A DNA stretch of 64,000 bases. Origin: Parabacteroides sp. PH5-46. Lineage in GTDB: Bacteria; Bacteroidota; Bacteroidia; Bacteroidales; Tannerellaceae. A program made the position numbers and the translations under genes. Positions 38,049 to 47,188 of the stretch are shown here, in pieces. Positions within the stretch are counted from its first letter, which is position 1, and each line of letters begins with the position of its first letter. Under the pieces are notes generated by a model. It did no database searches. It worked only from the letters and a program-made list of their open reading frames with translations, and was not told where the DNA came from. Where the stretch lies: NCBI RefSeq assembly GCF_029892785.1, contig NZ_JARXXA010000017.1, forward strand, positions 22,441 to 86,440. The letters are read 5' to 3'.

Positions 38049-39617
38049 TTATAGATTAGGATTAAGCATTTTATCCTTCTGAGGTATAGGAGCGAAGTAT
38101 CTCTCATGGCTCTGATCATTGGGAGCGCCTACCACCGGAATCTCCTTCGAGTTCCTTTTAGCAGTTGTAGCAGCTACCGTTTCTGTCCTTACCATATCAT
38201 ACCAGCGAGCGCAAGGCTCTAATCCGGCAAACTCCCACTTACGCTCCATAACAACCGAATCACGAAAAGCGGTATTGCTCAAACCGGTAGTCATGTCCGG
38301 TAATCCGGCTCTGTTTCTAACCTGATTCAGGCAGCTGTATGCCATTTGATTCGGACTGCCATCAGCCATGGGTTGAGCTTCCGCATATATCAACAAGACC
38401 TCTGCATAGCGGATTACCTGGCTTGTACGCGAACTCCACCAGTCAATATACGCACTCATGTTGGTATAATCAAAGCCCGGGATTTCTATATACTTCTTAT
38501 AGTATGGATGAGAGGCCGTAAACTGATCCCACCCTATAACCGGACTTTCGGGAGTAGCCTGTCCACTCGTCAGGAAAGTAGCATCTTTTCTGGGACCTTC
38601 CGGAAATTCGTTGAAAAAGGTTAGCTCTGCAAAAGCATCAGACCATCCCCCGAAGTTTTCAGGAAACATAGATGCCGGAGCCAACATATTACCATTGGAT
38701 TCCGTACCACCATCACTCCAATCCCCTACAGAGGTATTATAATGACAGGTAAATACATTCTCGGCATTGCCTACTTCTTTCCAGCCGCTTTCCCATTTCC
38801 ACAAATCGCCGTAATTCTCCAATAGACGGTATCCGTAAGTGTTTGCATTATCAATCACCTCTTTTGCTTTCGCTGCAGCCAAAGCATACTTCGAATTATC
38901 TTTGAGCGGGAAACCGGCCCAGGTAAGATAAACAGATGCCATCAGCGACTTTACTGCGCCTAACGAAGCACGTGCGTAATAAGTTGTCTTCTCCATATCA
39001 GAGGCGTTGGGAGCTGTTCTGTAATCTGCGGGAATCAGCTTCTCTGCATTTATCAGATCGGTTTCTATCAGGGTGTAAATTTCCCCGAAAGGCGCCTTGG
39101 TCAGCTCATAATCAATAGTCAAACCATCCACGATGGGCACTTCACCAAAGGTACGCACTAAGTTATAATAAGCAAGGGCTCTCAGAAAATAAGCTTGTCC
39201 CAGTGCTCTGTTCTTCTGAGCTTCTACATATTCTATAGACAGGGTAGGCTCTTTGATATTATCCATAGCTCCGATAATTACATTTGCCTGCTTGATCACA
39301 TCATAAGCGGTATCCCACTGCTTCTCTATACGATCGTTGTTGTCTTGTGCGTTGAAGATATCGAATTGCAAGAAGGCTCCTTTATTACCTCCGGGCAAGG
39401 TAGTTACATCATCACCTCCCATGCAGGCCACAAAACATCCCGCTTCGCGATACATACTATTATTTATACTGTAGAGTGCATTCACACATTTCTCCAGACT
39501 GCTTATAGACTGAGGATATGTGCTGGGAACAACAAGGCCATACGTTTTTTCGTCCAAAAAGCTATCGCAGGAAAAAAACAGAAAGATGGCTAAAAGAGAA
39601 ATTATATGTCTTTTCAT
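38049..39617 (-). CDS. SusD/RagB-family glycan-binding lipoprotein (PUL 2)
   Basis: Outer-membrane lipoprotein partner of the PUL 2 SusC. The 522 residues have a lipobox (IFLFFSC, Cys17) and the classical SusD fold: four TPR-like helical pairs, including QAYFLRALAYYNLVRTFGEVPIV, the common region VIRYAEVLLIYAEAQ and the C-terminal NQVRNRAGLPDMT and ERKWEFAGLEPCARWYDMVR. It belongs to the main SusD branch (SusD-like_3/RagB), unlike the PUL 1 SusD. It is 16 nt after susC. Confidence 0.95.
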   Translation of the reverse strand: MKRHIISLLAIFLFFSCDSFLDEKTYGLVVPSTYPQSISSLEKCVNALYSINNSMYREAGCFVACMGGDDVTTLPGGNKGAFLQFDIFNAQDNNDRIEKQWDTAYDVIKQANVIIGAMDNIKEPTLSIEYVEAQKNRALGQAYFLRALAYYNLVRTFGEVPIVDGLTIDYELTKAPFGEIYTLIETDLINAEKLIPADYRTAPNASDMEKTTYYARASLGAVKSLMASVYLTWAGFPLKDNSKYALAAAKAKEVIDNANTYGYRLLENYGDLWKWESGWKEVGNAENVFTCHYNTSVGDWSDGGTESNGNMLAPASMFPENFGGWSDAFAELTFFNEFPEGPRKDATFLTSGQATPESPVIGWDQFTASHPYYKKYIEIPGFDYTNMSAYIDWWSSRTSQVIRYAEVLLIYAEAQPMADGSPNQMAYSCLNQVRNRAGLPDMTTGLSNTAFRDSVVMERKWEFAGLEPCARWYDMVRTETVAATTAKRNSKEIPVVGAPNDQSHERYFAPIPQKDKMLNPNL

Positions 39618-39633
39618 GTCTTTGCTAATTTAA

Positions 39634-42600
39634 TTAAAAGTTGAATTGTAAACCTAAAGTAACAGTACGCGGGTTCGGATAGGCACCTACATCAATCGCT
39701 CCGTCGATATCGTTGTTGGTAGTAGATGATTCCGGGTCATAGCCTTTATACTTCGTAATAGTAAACAGATTCTGAGCACTAAGAGTCAACCTTATATCAG
39801 TAAACTTGGTAACAGACCGATCCAGGTTATAAGATATACCTATATTCTTCAGTTTCACATAGCTTCCGTTCTGCAAGAATTGAGTAGAAGCAATGAAGTT
39901 CTTACCGGTACTGGTAGAGGGGCTTGCAAACTTCGCACCTTCATTCTGAGGAGTCCAGAAGTCAGCGCCATCAACACTTGATATAACAGTTGCATCCGAT
40001 AAGACAGTAGAAGCCGCCGCATACATCGTATTCAGCACTTCCCGTCCGTGGGCTGCCTGGATCATAAAGTTTAATGTAAAGTTTTTATACGTGAAATTAT
40101 TGTCAAAGCCCCATACGAAATCGGGTAATGCTTTTCCTATAATGTGTTGGTCTTTACTGGTGATTTCGCCGTCATTGTCGTAGTCCAGATATTTATTATC
40201 TCCGGGTTTAAATCCGTATTTTGCAGCTTCTTCAGCTTCGGAAGTCTGATAGACTCCTCCCCACTTGTAGCCCCAGAATGAGCCCATGGATTCACCTACT
40301 TTCAACACAAAAGGAGAAGTGGCGAACATACCGGTAGCTGGTATCGTAGAACTCAGGATAAAGTCTTCATCTCCCAGGTTTTTCACCTTATTCTTATAAG
40401 ATGAGATATTGAAATTAAAGTTCCAGGAAAAATTCCGGTTGTCTATTGGCGTACTGGAGAGTGTAATCTCGAACCCTTTGTTTTGTATGTTTCCTACGTT
40501 TTTGTTCATTGTTCCGCCTCCGTTGTAATTGGGTATAGAAACAGCCAATAGCAGATCGGTAGTATTCTTCACGTAATAATCGGCACTTAAACTAATGCGT
40601 CCGTTCAGGAACGAAACATCCATCCCTACGTTGGTTTGCTTGGTTGTTTCCCATTTCAGATCTGGATTATCGGCACCAACATAATACGTACCCGGATACA
40701 TTACGCTTTGTCCGTAAGAATGCGACCAGTTAGATACCTTGGCTATCGTAGCATAAGGGTTTACTCCCTGATTACCTGTAATACCCCAACTTCCACGTAG
40801 CTTAAGATTACTTATTATATCCTGATTCTTCATAAATGACTCTTCCGACACCCTCCAGGCAAGAGCAGTCGAAGGGAAATATCCCCATTTGTTATCCTCT
40901 TGGAATTTAGATGTACCGTCTGCACGATAAGTGGCCGTAAGTAAGTATTTACCCATAAGAGAATACGAAACCCTTCCGAAGAAAGATTGCAAGGCATACT
41001 TTGTTCTTGAAGAAGTAGCATTCTTATTATCCGCAAGTCCTAAATTATCATATCCGACAGAAATAGGATCTACTCCCTGAGCGCTGGCGCTGAAAAAAGA
41101 ATATTGCGAACTGGTCTGTTCATTGGCAGCCATAAGAGTCAGATCATGTATTTCTCCAAATATTTTATTATAGGTCAAAATATTACTATTCTGCCAGGTA
41201 TATGTTTTAGCTTCGTTTAAGGAAGCGGAAGGATTTGTACTAACCCAAGCGTTAGAGATATTACCTCCCTGGCGGCTGATATTATCTATACCTAACAAGA
41301 CATCAAGCTTTAATCCGTCAATGATCTGATAAGACAATTTTGTATTTGCCGTCAACGAGTTGGTTATATAATCGCTATGTCTTTCTTTCAGGCTCATTAA
41401 TGGGTTGGAATAATTCGGCCCGGAAAGATTGTCCACCCGGTTCCATTGTCCATCCGTATAGATAGGGAAGGTTGTCGGGAAAACAGGAGCCAACCACACC
41501 GGAGACCCCTTCGCTCCGTTATCCTCTGTATTCAATCCTTTTGTTCTACCGGCTGTCAGGTTCAGGTCAACCGTTATTTTCTTTCCGATAGATGTACTAA
41601 CGTTCGAGCGCAAGAGGTATTTATTTATATCTGAGTTGGTAACAATACCTGTCTGGTTGATTACATTCCCTGAGATATAATAAGACGAAGTAGAACTACC
41701 TCCGCTTATCCCTACTTTATAGTCTTGCGTGATACCGGTCTGGAATATTTCATCCTGCCAGTCTACGCCACCATTCCTTCGGAAGCCTTCTATTTGCTCG
41801 TCTGAGAAATAGCCGGGTTTGATCTGGTTCGTTACAGTTGCAAAAGAAGGGGCATCAAGCAGATCATACTTATTGGGTAGCTGGCTGATTCCTATGTTTA
41901 CACTTGCCTGCACTTTAGGTGCCTGATCGGCTCCTTTCTTTGTGGTGATAAGAATAACACCATTGGCTCCACGTGATCCGTAGATAGCTGTAGCCGAAGC
42001 ATCTTTCAAAACGCTCATCTGCTCTATGTCGCCTACGTTTAGTTCATTCAGTCCTACATTGAGGACTACTCCGTCTACAACGTATAAAGGATCGTTGCTG
42101 CCAAGGATGGAATTGGCACCTCTGATGCGCACTTTCAGACTGGCTCCGGGAGCTCCTGAAGTGTTTGATATCATAGCTCCGGGAACTTGTCCCTGCAAAG
42201 CGGATGCTATATTCGTCATCGGCAATTTCTCAATGTCTCTTGCCGAAACAGAGGATAGCGAACCTGTTAAGTCGCTCTTCTTGGAAGTACCGTATCCTAT
42301 GACAACTACTTCGTCTAATGCTTTCATATCTTCCGTCAGCTCAACATCAATTACGCTTTGGTTTCCTACCGATACTTCACGCGGCATATAACCGATATAT
42401 GAGATACTCAAGATAGCACCGGGGCTTACGTTCAGGCTGAACCGTCCGTCAAAGTCCGTGATCACACCATTGGTAGTCCCTTTCTCTATTACGTTGGCTC
42501 CTATAATCGGCTCACCGCTAATATCCTTTATTATTCCCGTAATTTTGCGAGTCTCCTGTTGTATTATTGGCTCGTTTCTCTTGGACAGTACAATATGCGT

Positions 42601-42942
42601 ACCTTCCATCGAATAATCTACATCCAGATTTCTGAACAAGTCGTTTAAGACACTTGAAACAGCTTTGCTTTTAGCCTTTACAGACACCTTTCTTTCTACA
42701 TTTACCTGATTGTTGTAAATAAAAAGATAATCTGTTTGTTTTTCTATTTCGTTTAATATATCGTCTAAGGGAGCATTACTTCTATTTATGCTTACCCGGG
42801 CATTCTGGGAGTGTGTGTTCTCAGCGTAAGTACAGAGTATGCAGACCATTAATAAAAACGTGGTTAATCGCATAATTCTAAAGATTTGTTTAAGTCGCGG
42901 ATTTTTCAGATAATATCCTACCGACAAAGATTTATTTTCCAT
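39634..42942 (-). CDS. SusC-like TonB-dependent transporter with STN domain (PUL 2)
   Basis: Outer-membrane importer, 1102 residues. N-terminal extension, then a signal peptide from about residue 24 (MRLTTFLLMVCILCTYAENTHSQ), STN domain at about 50-105, carboxypeptidase-like repeat at about 130-210 (ITGIIKDISGEPIIGANVIEKGT), plug with the SusC motif (SRGANGVILITTKKGA) and a barrel ending TLGLQFNF. The STN domain marks it as signalling to the FecR/sigma pair at 43099-44656. The extension and leader resemble those of PUL 1. Confidence 0.96.
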   Translation of the reverse strand: MENKSLSVGYYLKNPRLKQIFRIMRLTTFLLMVCILCTYAENTHSQNARVSINRSNAPLDDILNEIEKQTDYLFIYNNQVNVERKVSVKAKSKAVSSVLNDLFRNLDVDYSMEGTHIVLSKRNEPIIQQETRKITGIIKDISGEPIIGANVIEKGTTNGVITDFDGRFSLNVSPGAILSISYIGYMPREVSVGNQSVIDVELTEDMKALDEVVVIGYGTSKKSDLTGSLSSVSARDIEKLPMTNIASALQGQVPGAMISNTSGAPGASLKVRIRGANSILGSNDPLYVVDGVVLNVGLNELNVGDIEQMSVLKDASATAIYGSRGANGVILITTKKGADQAPKVQASVNIGISQLPNKYDLLDAPSFATVTNQIKPGYFSDEQIEGFRRNGGVDWQDEIFQTGITQDYKVGISGGSSTSSYYISGNVINQTGIVTNSDINKYLLRSNVSTSIGKKITVDLNLTAGRTKGLNTEDNGAKGSPVWLAPVFPTTFPIYTDGQWNRVDNLSGPNYSNPLMSLKERHSDYITNSLTANTKLSYQIIDGLKLDVLLGIDNISRQGGNISNAWVSTNPSASLNEAKTYTWQNSNILTYNKIFGEIHDLTLMAANEQTSSQYSFFSASAQGVDPISVGYDNLGLADNKNATSSRTKYALQSFFGRVSYSLMGKYLLTATYRADGTSKFQEDNKWGYFPSTALAWRVSEESFMKNQDIISNLKLRGSWGITGNQGVNPYATIAKVSNWSHSYGQSVMYPGTYYVGADNPDLKWETTKQTNVGMDVSFLNGRISLSADYYVKNTTDLLLAVSIPNYNGGGTMNKNVGNIQNKGFEITLSSTPIDNRNFSWNFNFNISSYKNKVKNLGDEDFILSSTIPATGMFATSPFVLKVGESMGSFWGYKWGGVYQTSEAEEAAKYGFKPGDNKYLDYDNDGEITSKDQHIIGKALPDFVWGFDNNFTYKNFTLNFMIQAAHGREVLNTMYAAASTVLSDATVISSVDGADFWTPQNEGAKFASPSTSTGKNFIASTQFLQNGSYVKLKNIGISYNLDRSVTKFTDIRLTLSAQNLFTITKYKGYDPESSTTNNDIDGAIDVGAYPNPRTVTLGLQFNF

Positions 42943-42955
42943 ATCTTTGTAATGT

Positions 42956-43035
42956 TTTGAAAATTAATACAGTTTATTTCAATGAATTGTGTTAATAGAT
43001 GCCGGTAATTGGTGGTGCTATTACCGGCATTTTTT
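42956..43035 (+). ncRNA. Candidate DonS-like antisense RNA in the PUL 2 susC leader
   Basis: TATCTTTG at 42942-42949 is a perfect -7 box on the strand opposite susC. A perfect 10-bp hairpin (TGCCGGTAAT at 43000-43009 with ATTACCGGCA at 43020-43029) and six T at 43030-43035 end it. The implied RNA is about 80 nt. Same position and layout as at 27326-27399 in PUL 1, and the same as DonS of B. fragilis. Start is inferred. Confidence 0.65.
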
Positions 43036-43098
43036 CAGGTTGGCTTGTCATTTCATCATAGGCAAATACTCTTTTTAAAATTAGCAATCATTCTTAAT

Positions 43099-44031
43099 TT
43101 ACTCAATATAGATTATTTGATTCTCGTCGTCACGGGAATAAGTAAAGTATATATCTTTTTGCAATACACGTAAGGCATAATCTATGCCGTCTGTATGTCT
43201 GAACTTTCCGGTGTAATGATATTGCTGAATCTTCCGGTTCTTGACCTTAATAGTTACACCGTAATATTTTTCAAAGTCTTTCATGATAGAAGTAAACGAC
43301 TCGTTTTTGAAACAAATCAGCCCTTCTATCCAGCGGTATGTAGTATAATCATCTACTCTTTCTACAACAAACTCACCGTCTCTCAATATAGCTTTATTGT
43401 CGGGGGTAAGGGTTACAGTTTTCTCTTCATTAGCGGCAGAAGTAACCTTTACACTTCCTCGCATCAGGGTGGTTTCAAAATCATTCTTCCAAGTATAAGA
43501 TTCTACATTAAAGTCTGTTCCTAATACCTCAACCGCCCCCTTGCTTGTCTTTACGATAAAAGGCTTTTCTTTGTTTTCCGTTACTTCAAAATAGGCTTCA
43601 CCATCCAGTTCCATCAAGCGTTCCTTAGCACTGAAAGTGACAGGATACTTTAAGGTTGTACGGGCATTCAGCCATACATTTGTTCCATCCGGCAAGGTAA
43701 GGTTTACCCGTTGTCCGGAAGGTACATGGATGGTTTGCATGGCAATCTCTTTATACGATTGACGATATTGCGTGAAGAAGTATCCGGCAGTAAGTGTCAG
43801 GAGGATTACAGAAGCTATTTTCAACATCTCGCGCAAGAACCTTCCGGAGTGGATTTGTCTTTTAACTGCAAGGTCGTCAGTAGCCAGCAAGGTCATAGCG
43901 TCAAACAGCTTGCGTTCTTTAAAGAAAAGGGATTTGTTTTCAGGGGAAGTTTCCATCCATTCCCTGATCTGTTGTTCCTCTTCCAAAGAAGCTGTTCCTT
44001 CAAAAAATCTGTATAATATATCTTTCTTCAT
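43099..44031 (-). CDS. FecR-family anti-sigma factor (PUL 2)
   Basis: Transmembrane anti-sigma regulator, 310 residues. Short cytoplasmic N-terminus (ILYRFFEGTASLEEEQQI), membrane segment near 70-88 (IASVILLTLTAGYFF), FecR domain at about 100-210 with GQRVNLTLPDGTNVWLNA, and DUF4974-like C-terminus (GKFRHTDGIDYALRVLQKD). It is closely similar to the PUL 1 FecR over its whole length, so the two PULs are related by duplication of the regulatory block. It lies 73 nt downstream of its sigma gene. Confidence 0.95.
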   Translation of the reverse strand: MKKDILYRFFEGTASLEEEQQIREWMETSPENKSLFFKERKLFDAMTLLATDDLAVKRQIHSGRFLREMLKIASVILLTLTAGYFFTQYRQSYKEIAMQTIHVPSGQRVNLTLPDGTNVWLNARTTLKYPVTFSAKERLMELDGEAYFEVTENKEKPFIVKTSKGAVEVLGTDFNVESYTWKNDFETTLMRGSVKVTSAANEEKTVTLTPDNKAILRDGEFVVERVDDYTTYRWIEGLICFKNESFTSIMKDFEKYYGVTIKVKNRKIQQYHYTGKFRHTDGIDYALRVLQKDIYFTYSRDDENQIIYIE

Positions 44032-44104
44032 TTTCTTGTTTTACGACCTCCTGTATATGTATAGCAGTTCAGAAAGAAAGCCCCCTAGTGAGAAAAAACA
44101 TTTT

Positions 44105-44656
44105 TTATAAAAATAAATACACAAAAACCGGGAGGTAGTCTTTTAAGTGGTGGCGCAGTAATTTAAGGGCCTTTGATATATGGAACTCTACACCTTTCTC
44201 TGTTATATGTAAACGGGAGGCTATTTCTTTATACGTTTTATTCTGATAGCGGCTCATTACAAATATCTCACGGGTTCTTTCAGACATGGCTTTCAATGTA
44301 TTTCGTACGATTTCCATGGCTTCAGCCGAAAACAATTCATCCGGATCACAAGCTTCCAGGGTTGATATACGAGTCTGCAACTCCCAGGCGGCATGATCCT
44401 TTATCGTTCCGGCAGCTTGTTCACGTATCTGTAGGTGCTGAAGATAATTCAGGCATTTGTGCTTAATAGTTGTAAGGATATAAGCGGGTATATTTGAATC
44501 TTGTTTTATGGAATGCCTATTCTCCCAATAGTACATGAGCGCTTCCATCGTGAAATCTTCAGCTACTGCCAGATCCCTCACATACGTATTGGCAAAACGG
44601 ATAAATCTTCCCTGATAATCCGTAAATAATTGATTAAAAGCATTCAGATCAGTCAT
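44105..44656 (-). CDS. ECF sigma-70 factor (PUL 2)
   Basis: Sigma factor of the same ECF group as at 28444-29031; 183 residues from the ATG at 44656 (MTDLNAFNQLFTDYQ). Region 2 includes FIRFANTYVRDLAVAEDFTMEAL and region 4 includes TREIFVMSRYQNKTYKEIASRL and EKGVEFHISKALKLLR. The longer reading from 44779 adds 41 residues with no family resemblance. It should drive the PUL 2 susCD operon under control of FecR. It is divergent from the GH13 gene. Confidence 0.93.
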   Translation of the reverse strand: MTDLNAFNQLFTDYQGRFIRFANTYVRDLAVAEDFTMEALMYYWENRHSIKQDSNIPAYILTTIKHKCLNYLQHLQIREQAAGTIKDHAAWELQTRISTLEACDPDELFSAEAMEIVRNTLKAMSERTREIFVMSRYQNKTYKEIASRLHITEKGVEFHISKALKLLRHHLKDYLPVFVYLFL

Positions 44657-44848
44657 TCTTCCAAGCAGTTCCAGTCTACGATGTAAATATAAAAAATTAT
44701 CAAAGATTGACAAAAAATATTTCGGTTTTGCAAACGTTTGCAAGCAAATATTGTTATTTACATGCTGATAATTGAACAAAAGCAGTTGACAATCATTACA
44801 TTTGTTTTGTATTCTCTTTGTTATTAATTAAAAACGTACTATTATATC

Positions 44849-46687
44849 ATGAACAGACAAATTATACTGAGCTTCTTTATTGCTCTATTCCTGCCTTTGG
44901 CAATGATGGCGAATACCATCCAGGTAGAACCTGCTTTCTGGTGGAGCGGGATGAAAAATTCCGAATTGCAGTTAATGGTTTACGGACAAGGGATTGGCTC
45001 CTACCGTCCGTCGGTTACTTATCCCGGTGTGCATCTGAAAAGTGCCGTTAGCCTCGAAAGCCCCAACTATCTGTTGGTTTATCTTGATATAGCAGATGCT
45101 CAGCCCGGAACATTTGACATTACCTTTACAAAAGATAAAAAGAAAATAAACTATCGTTATGAACTGAAAGCCAGGAAATCCAACGCTAGCGAATTAAAAG
45201 GCTTCGACTCTTCGGACGTATTATACCTGATCATGCCCGACCGTTTTGCAAATGGGGATCCTTCCAACGATAATTTAGCTTTAAAGATGCCTTACAAGGT
45301 AGACAGGGATAACCCGAACGCCCGTCATGGAGGTGACCTGGCCGGTATAGAAAAACATCTGGACTACATTGAAGACCTGGGCGTAACGGCTATCTGGCTG
45401 AATCCCGTATTGGAGAACGATATGGAAGGCGGTTCATACCACGGATACGCCACCACCAATTACTACCGGGTAGACTCCCGTTTCGGCACCAATGAAGATT
45501 ATGTACGCCTGATTGACAAATCACATCAGAAAGGCATGAAAGTAGTAATGGATATGATCTTCAACCATTGCGGAAGCGATCATCCCTGGATGAAGGATAT
45601 ACCCAGCCACGACTGGTTCAACAATATCGACAATTATGTGCAGACCAACCATGCCAAAGAGGCCTATTTCGACCCGTACGTTTCGGAGTATGACTTCAAT
45701 ACCCTGATAGACGGATGGTTTGTCCCCACCATGCCAGACTTGAATCAAAAGAATCCTCACGTAGCCAAATACCTGATACAAAACTCTATCTGGTGGATAG
45801 AATACAGCGGAGTAGACGGTATCCGCCAAGACACATATCCGTATGCCGACTACGACATGATGATAGACTGGTGCAAAGCCATTTATGCGGAATATCCCAA
45901 TTACAATATAGTAGGAGAAGCCTGGATGAATTATACAATCGGATCGGCTTACTGGCAAACCGGCAGCAAACTGAATCCGGGAAAAGACACACACCTTAAA
46001 TCGGTGATGGACTTCAGACTGATGGGCTTGGCTCACCAGGTATTTGAAGAAGAAACCGGCTGGAGCGGTGGCTTATACAGCATCTACGAGCATTTGTGCT
46101 ACGACTATGTATATCCGGATATCTACAATGTATTACGCTTTCTGGACAATCACGATACCGATCGTTTTCTCTCGAAAATGCCCGACAATCTGGATGCTTT
46201 CAAACAAGGGATTGCCCTATTGCTTACCATCCCCGGAACCCCTCAGTTATACTACGGAACAGAGTTGTTGATGAACGGAAGCAAAGAAAAAGGCGATGGC
46301 TACATTCGTCTGGATGTACCGGGTGGCTGGCCGGGAGACAATGTAAACCAGTTTGAGGCCTCGGGACGGACCGCCTTACAAAACGAAGCCTGGAATTATA
46401 TGCAAAACCTGCTGAAATGGCGTCGCGGCAATGACGTAATAGCCAAAGGAAAGATGAAACATTTTGCAATCAACCAGGGCGTATATGTATACGAACGAAG
46501 CCTGAACGGCAAGAGCGTATTGGTTTTTATGAACGGACGCAACTCGGCAATAGACCTTCCGCTCGACCGCTATACCGAAGTGCTGCGCGGCAAGACAAGC
46601 GGCAAAGACGTAATCAGCAAACAGAGCGTTTCGTTAGACAAAGAAGTACGCCTCGCTCCAAAAGAAGTATTGGTTTTGGAAATGTAG
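44849..46687 (+). CDS. GH13 neopullulanase/cyclomaltodextrinase-like alpha-amylase (SusA-like)
   Basis: Secreted amylolytic enzyme, probably periplasmic, that breaks maltooligosaccharides, pullulan or cyclodextrins. The 612 residues have a signal peptide (1-21), an N-terminal Cyc-maltodext_N beta domain (about 25-110), the GH13 barrel with nucleophile D328 (DGIRQDTY), acid/base E357 (IVGEAWM) and transition-state D436 (FLDNHDTDR), and a C-terminal Cyc-maltodext_C domain. It stands alone on the plus strand, divergent from PUL 2, and lacks a SusR or SusC/D of its own here. Co-regulation with PUL 2 is not supported. Confidence 0.93.
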   Translation: MNRQIILSFFIALFLPLAMMANTIQVEPAFWWSGMKNSELQLMVYGQGIGSYRPSVTYPGVHLKSAVSLESPNYLLVYLDIADAQPGTFDITFTKDKKKINYRYELKARKSNASELKGFDSSDVLYLIMPDRFANGDPSNDNLALKMPYKVDRDNPNARHGGDLAGIEKHLDYIEDLGVTAIWLNPVLENDMEGGSYHGYATTNYYRVDSRFGTNEDYVRLIDKSHQKGMKVVMDMIFNHCGSDHPWMKDIPSHDWFNNIDNYVQTNHAKEAYFDPYVSEYDFNTLIDGWFVPTMPDLNQKNPHVAKYLIQNSIWWIEYSGVDGIRQDTYPYADYDMMIDWCKAIYAEYPNYNIVGEAWMNYTIGSAYWQTGSKLNPGKDTHLKSVMDFRLMGLAHQVFEEETGWSGGLYSIYEHLCYDYVYPDIYNVLRFLDNHDTDRFLSKMPDNLDAFKQGIALLLTIPGTPQLYYGTELLMNGSKEKGDGYIRLDVPGGWPGDNVNQFEASGRTALQNEAWNYMQNLLKWRRGNDVIAKGKMKHFAINQGVYVYERSLNGKSVLVFMNGRNSAIDLPLDRYTEVLRGKTSGKDVISKQSVSLDKEVRLAPKEVLVLEM

Positions 46688-46711
46688 TCAGACCTGCAAA
46701 ATACACGCCCT

Positions 46712-47122
46712 ATGACACAACAAATAGAATTTACGCTTCCGGCCTATCCGTATGGATTTCATCTGGTAACATCGCAGGTGTTGTCGCAAATCGGTAAGCT
46801 GCCCGAAACAGGTATATTGCATCTGTTTATCAAGCATACCTCAGCCGGATTAACGATCAATGAAAATGCCGACGCCTCGGTGCCGGATGATATCAAACAG
46901 TTTTTCTCTGACTGGATACCGGATCATTATCCCAAATTCGAGCATGTATATGAAGGCCGGGATGATATGCCGGCTCATATCAAGTCGTCGGTAGTGGGAC
47001 AATCCGTGAGTATTCCCATCACCAACGGCAAGCTCAATATGGGCACCTGGCAGGGTATTTATTTGTGCGAATTCAGGTATTCCGGAGGAAGAAGAAAAAT
47101 AGTGGCAACCATTCTCTCTTAA
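46712..47122 (+). CDS. YjbQ-family protein (UPF0047)
   Basis: A 136-residue cytoplasmic protein of the YjbQ/secondary thiamine-phosphate-synthase-enzyme family. Landmarks are FIKHTSAGLTINENAD at about 45-60 and GTWQGIYLCEFR near the C-terminus, with the conserved His and Asp/Glu that form the putative metal site. Members can partly replace ThiE-type activity, but the normal role is unknown. It is 24 nt after the GH13 gene and may be cotranscribed, although the functions are unrelated. Confidence 0.9.
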   Translation: MTQQIEFTLPAYPYGFHLVTSQVLSQIGKLPETGILHLFIKHTSAGLTINENADASVPDDIKQFFSDWIPDHYPKFEHVYEGRDDMPAHIKSSVVGQSVSIPITNGKLNMGTWQGIYLCEFRYSGGRRKIVATILS

Positions 47123-47188
47123 AATACAAACACTTGCAGAAAAACTAAAAAAGACTTATCTTGCATCCGTTAAAAAATCTAATCTATC

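Noticed and set aside
44657..44779. Extended N-terminus of the PUL 2 sigma factor
   Set aside because: 41 extra residues with no family match; ATG at 44656 gives the same beginning as the PUL 1 sigma factor.
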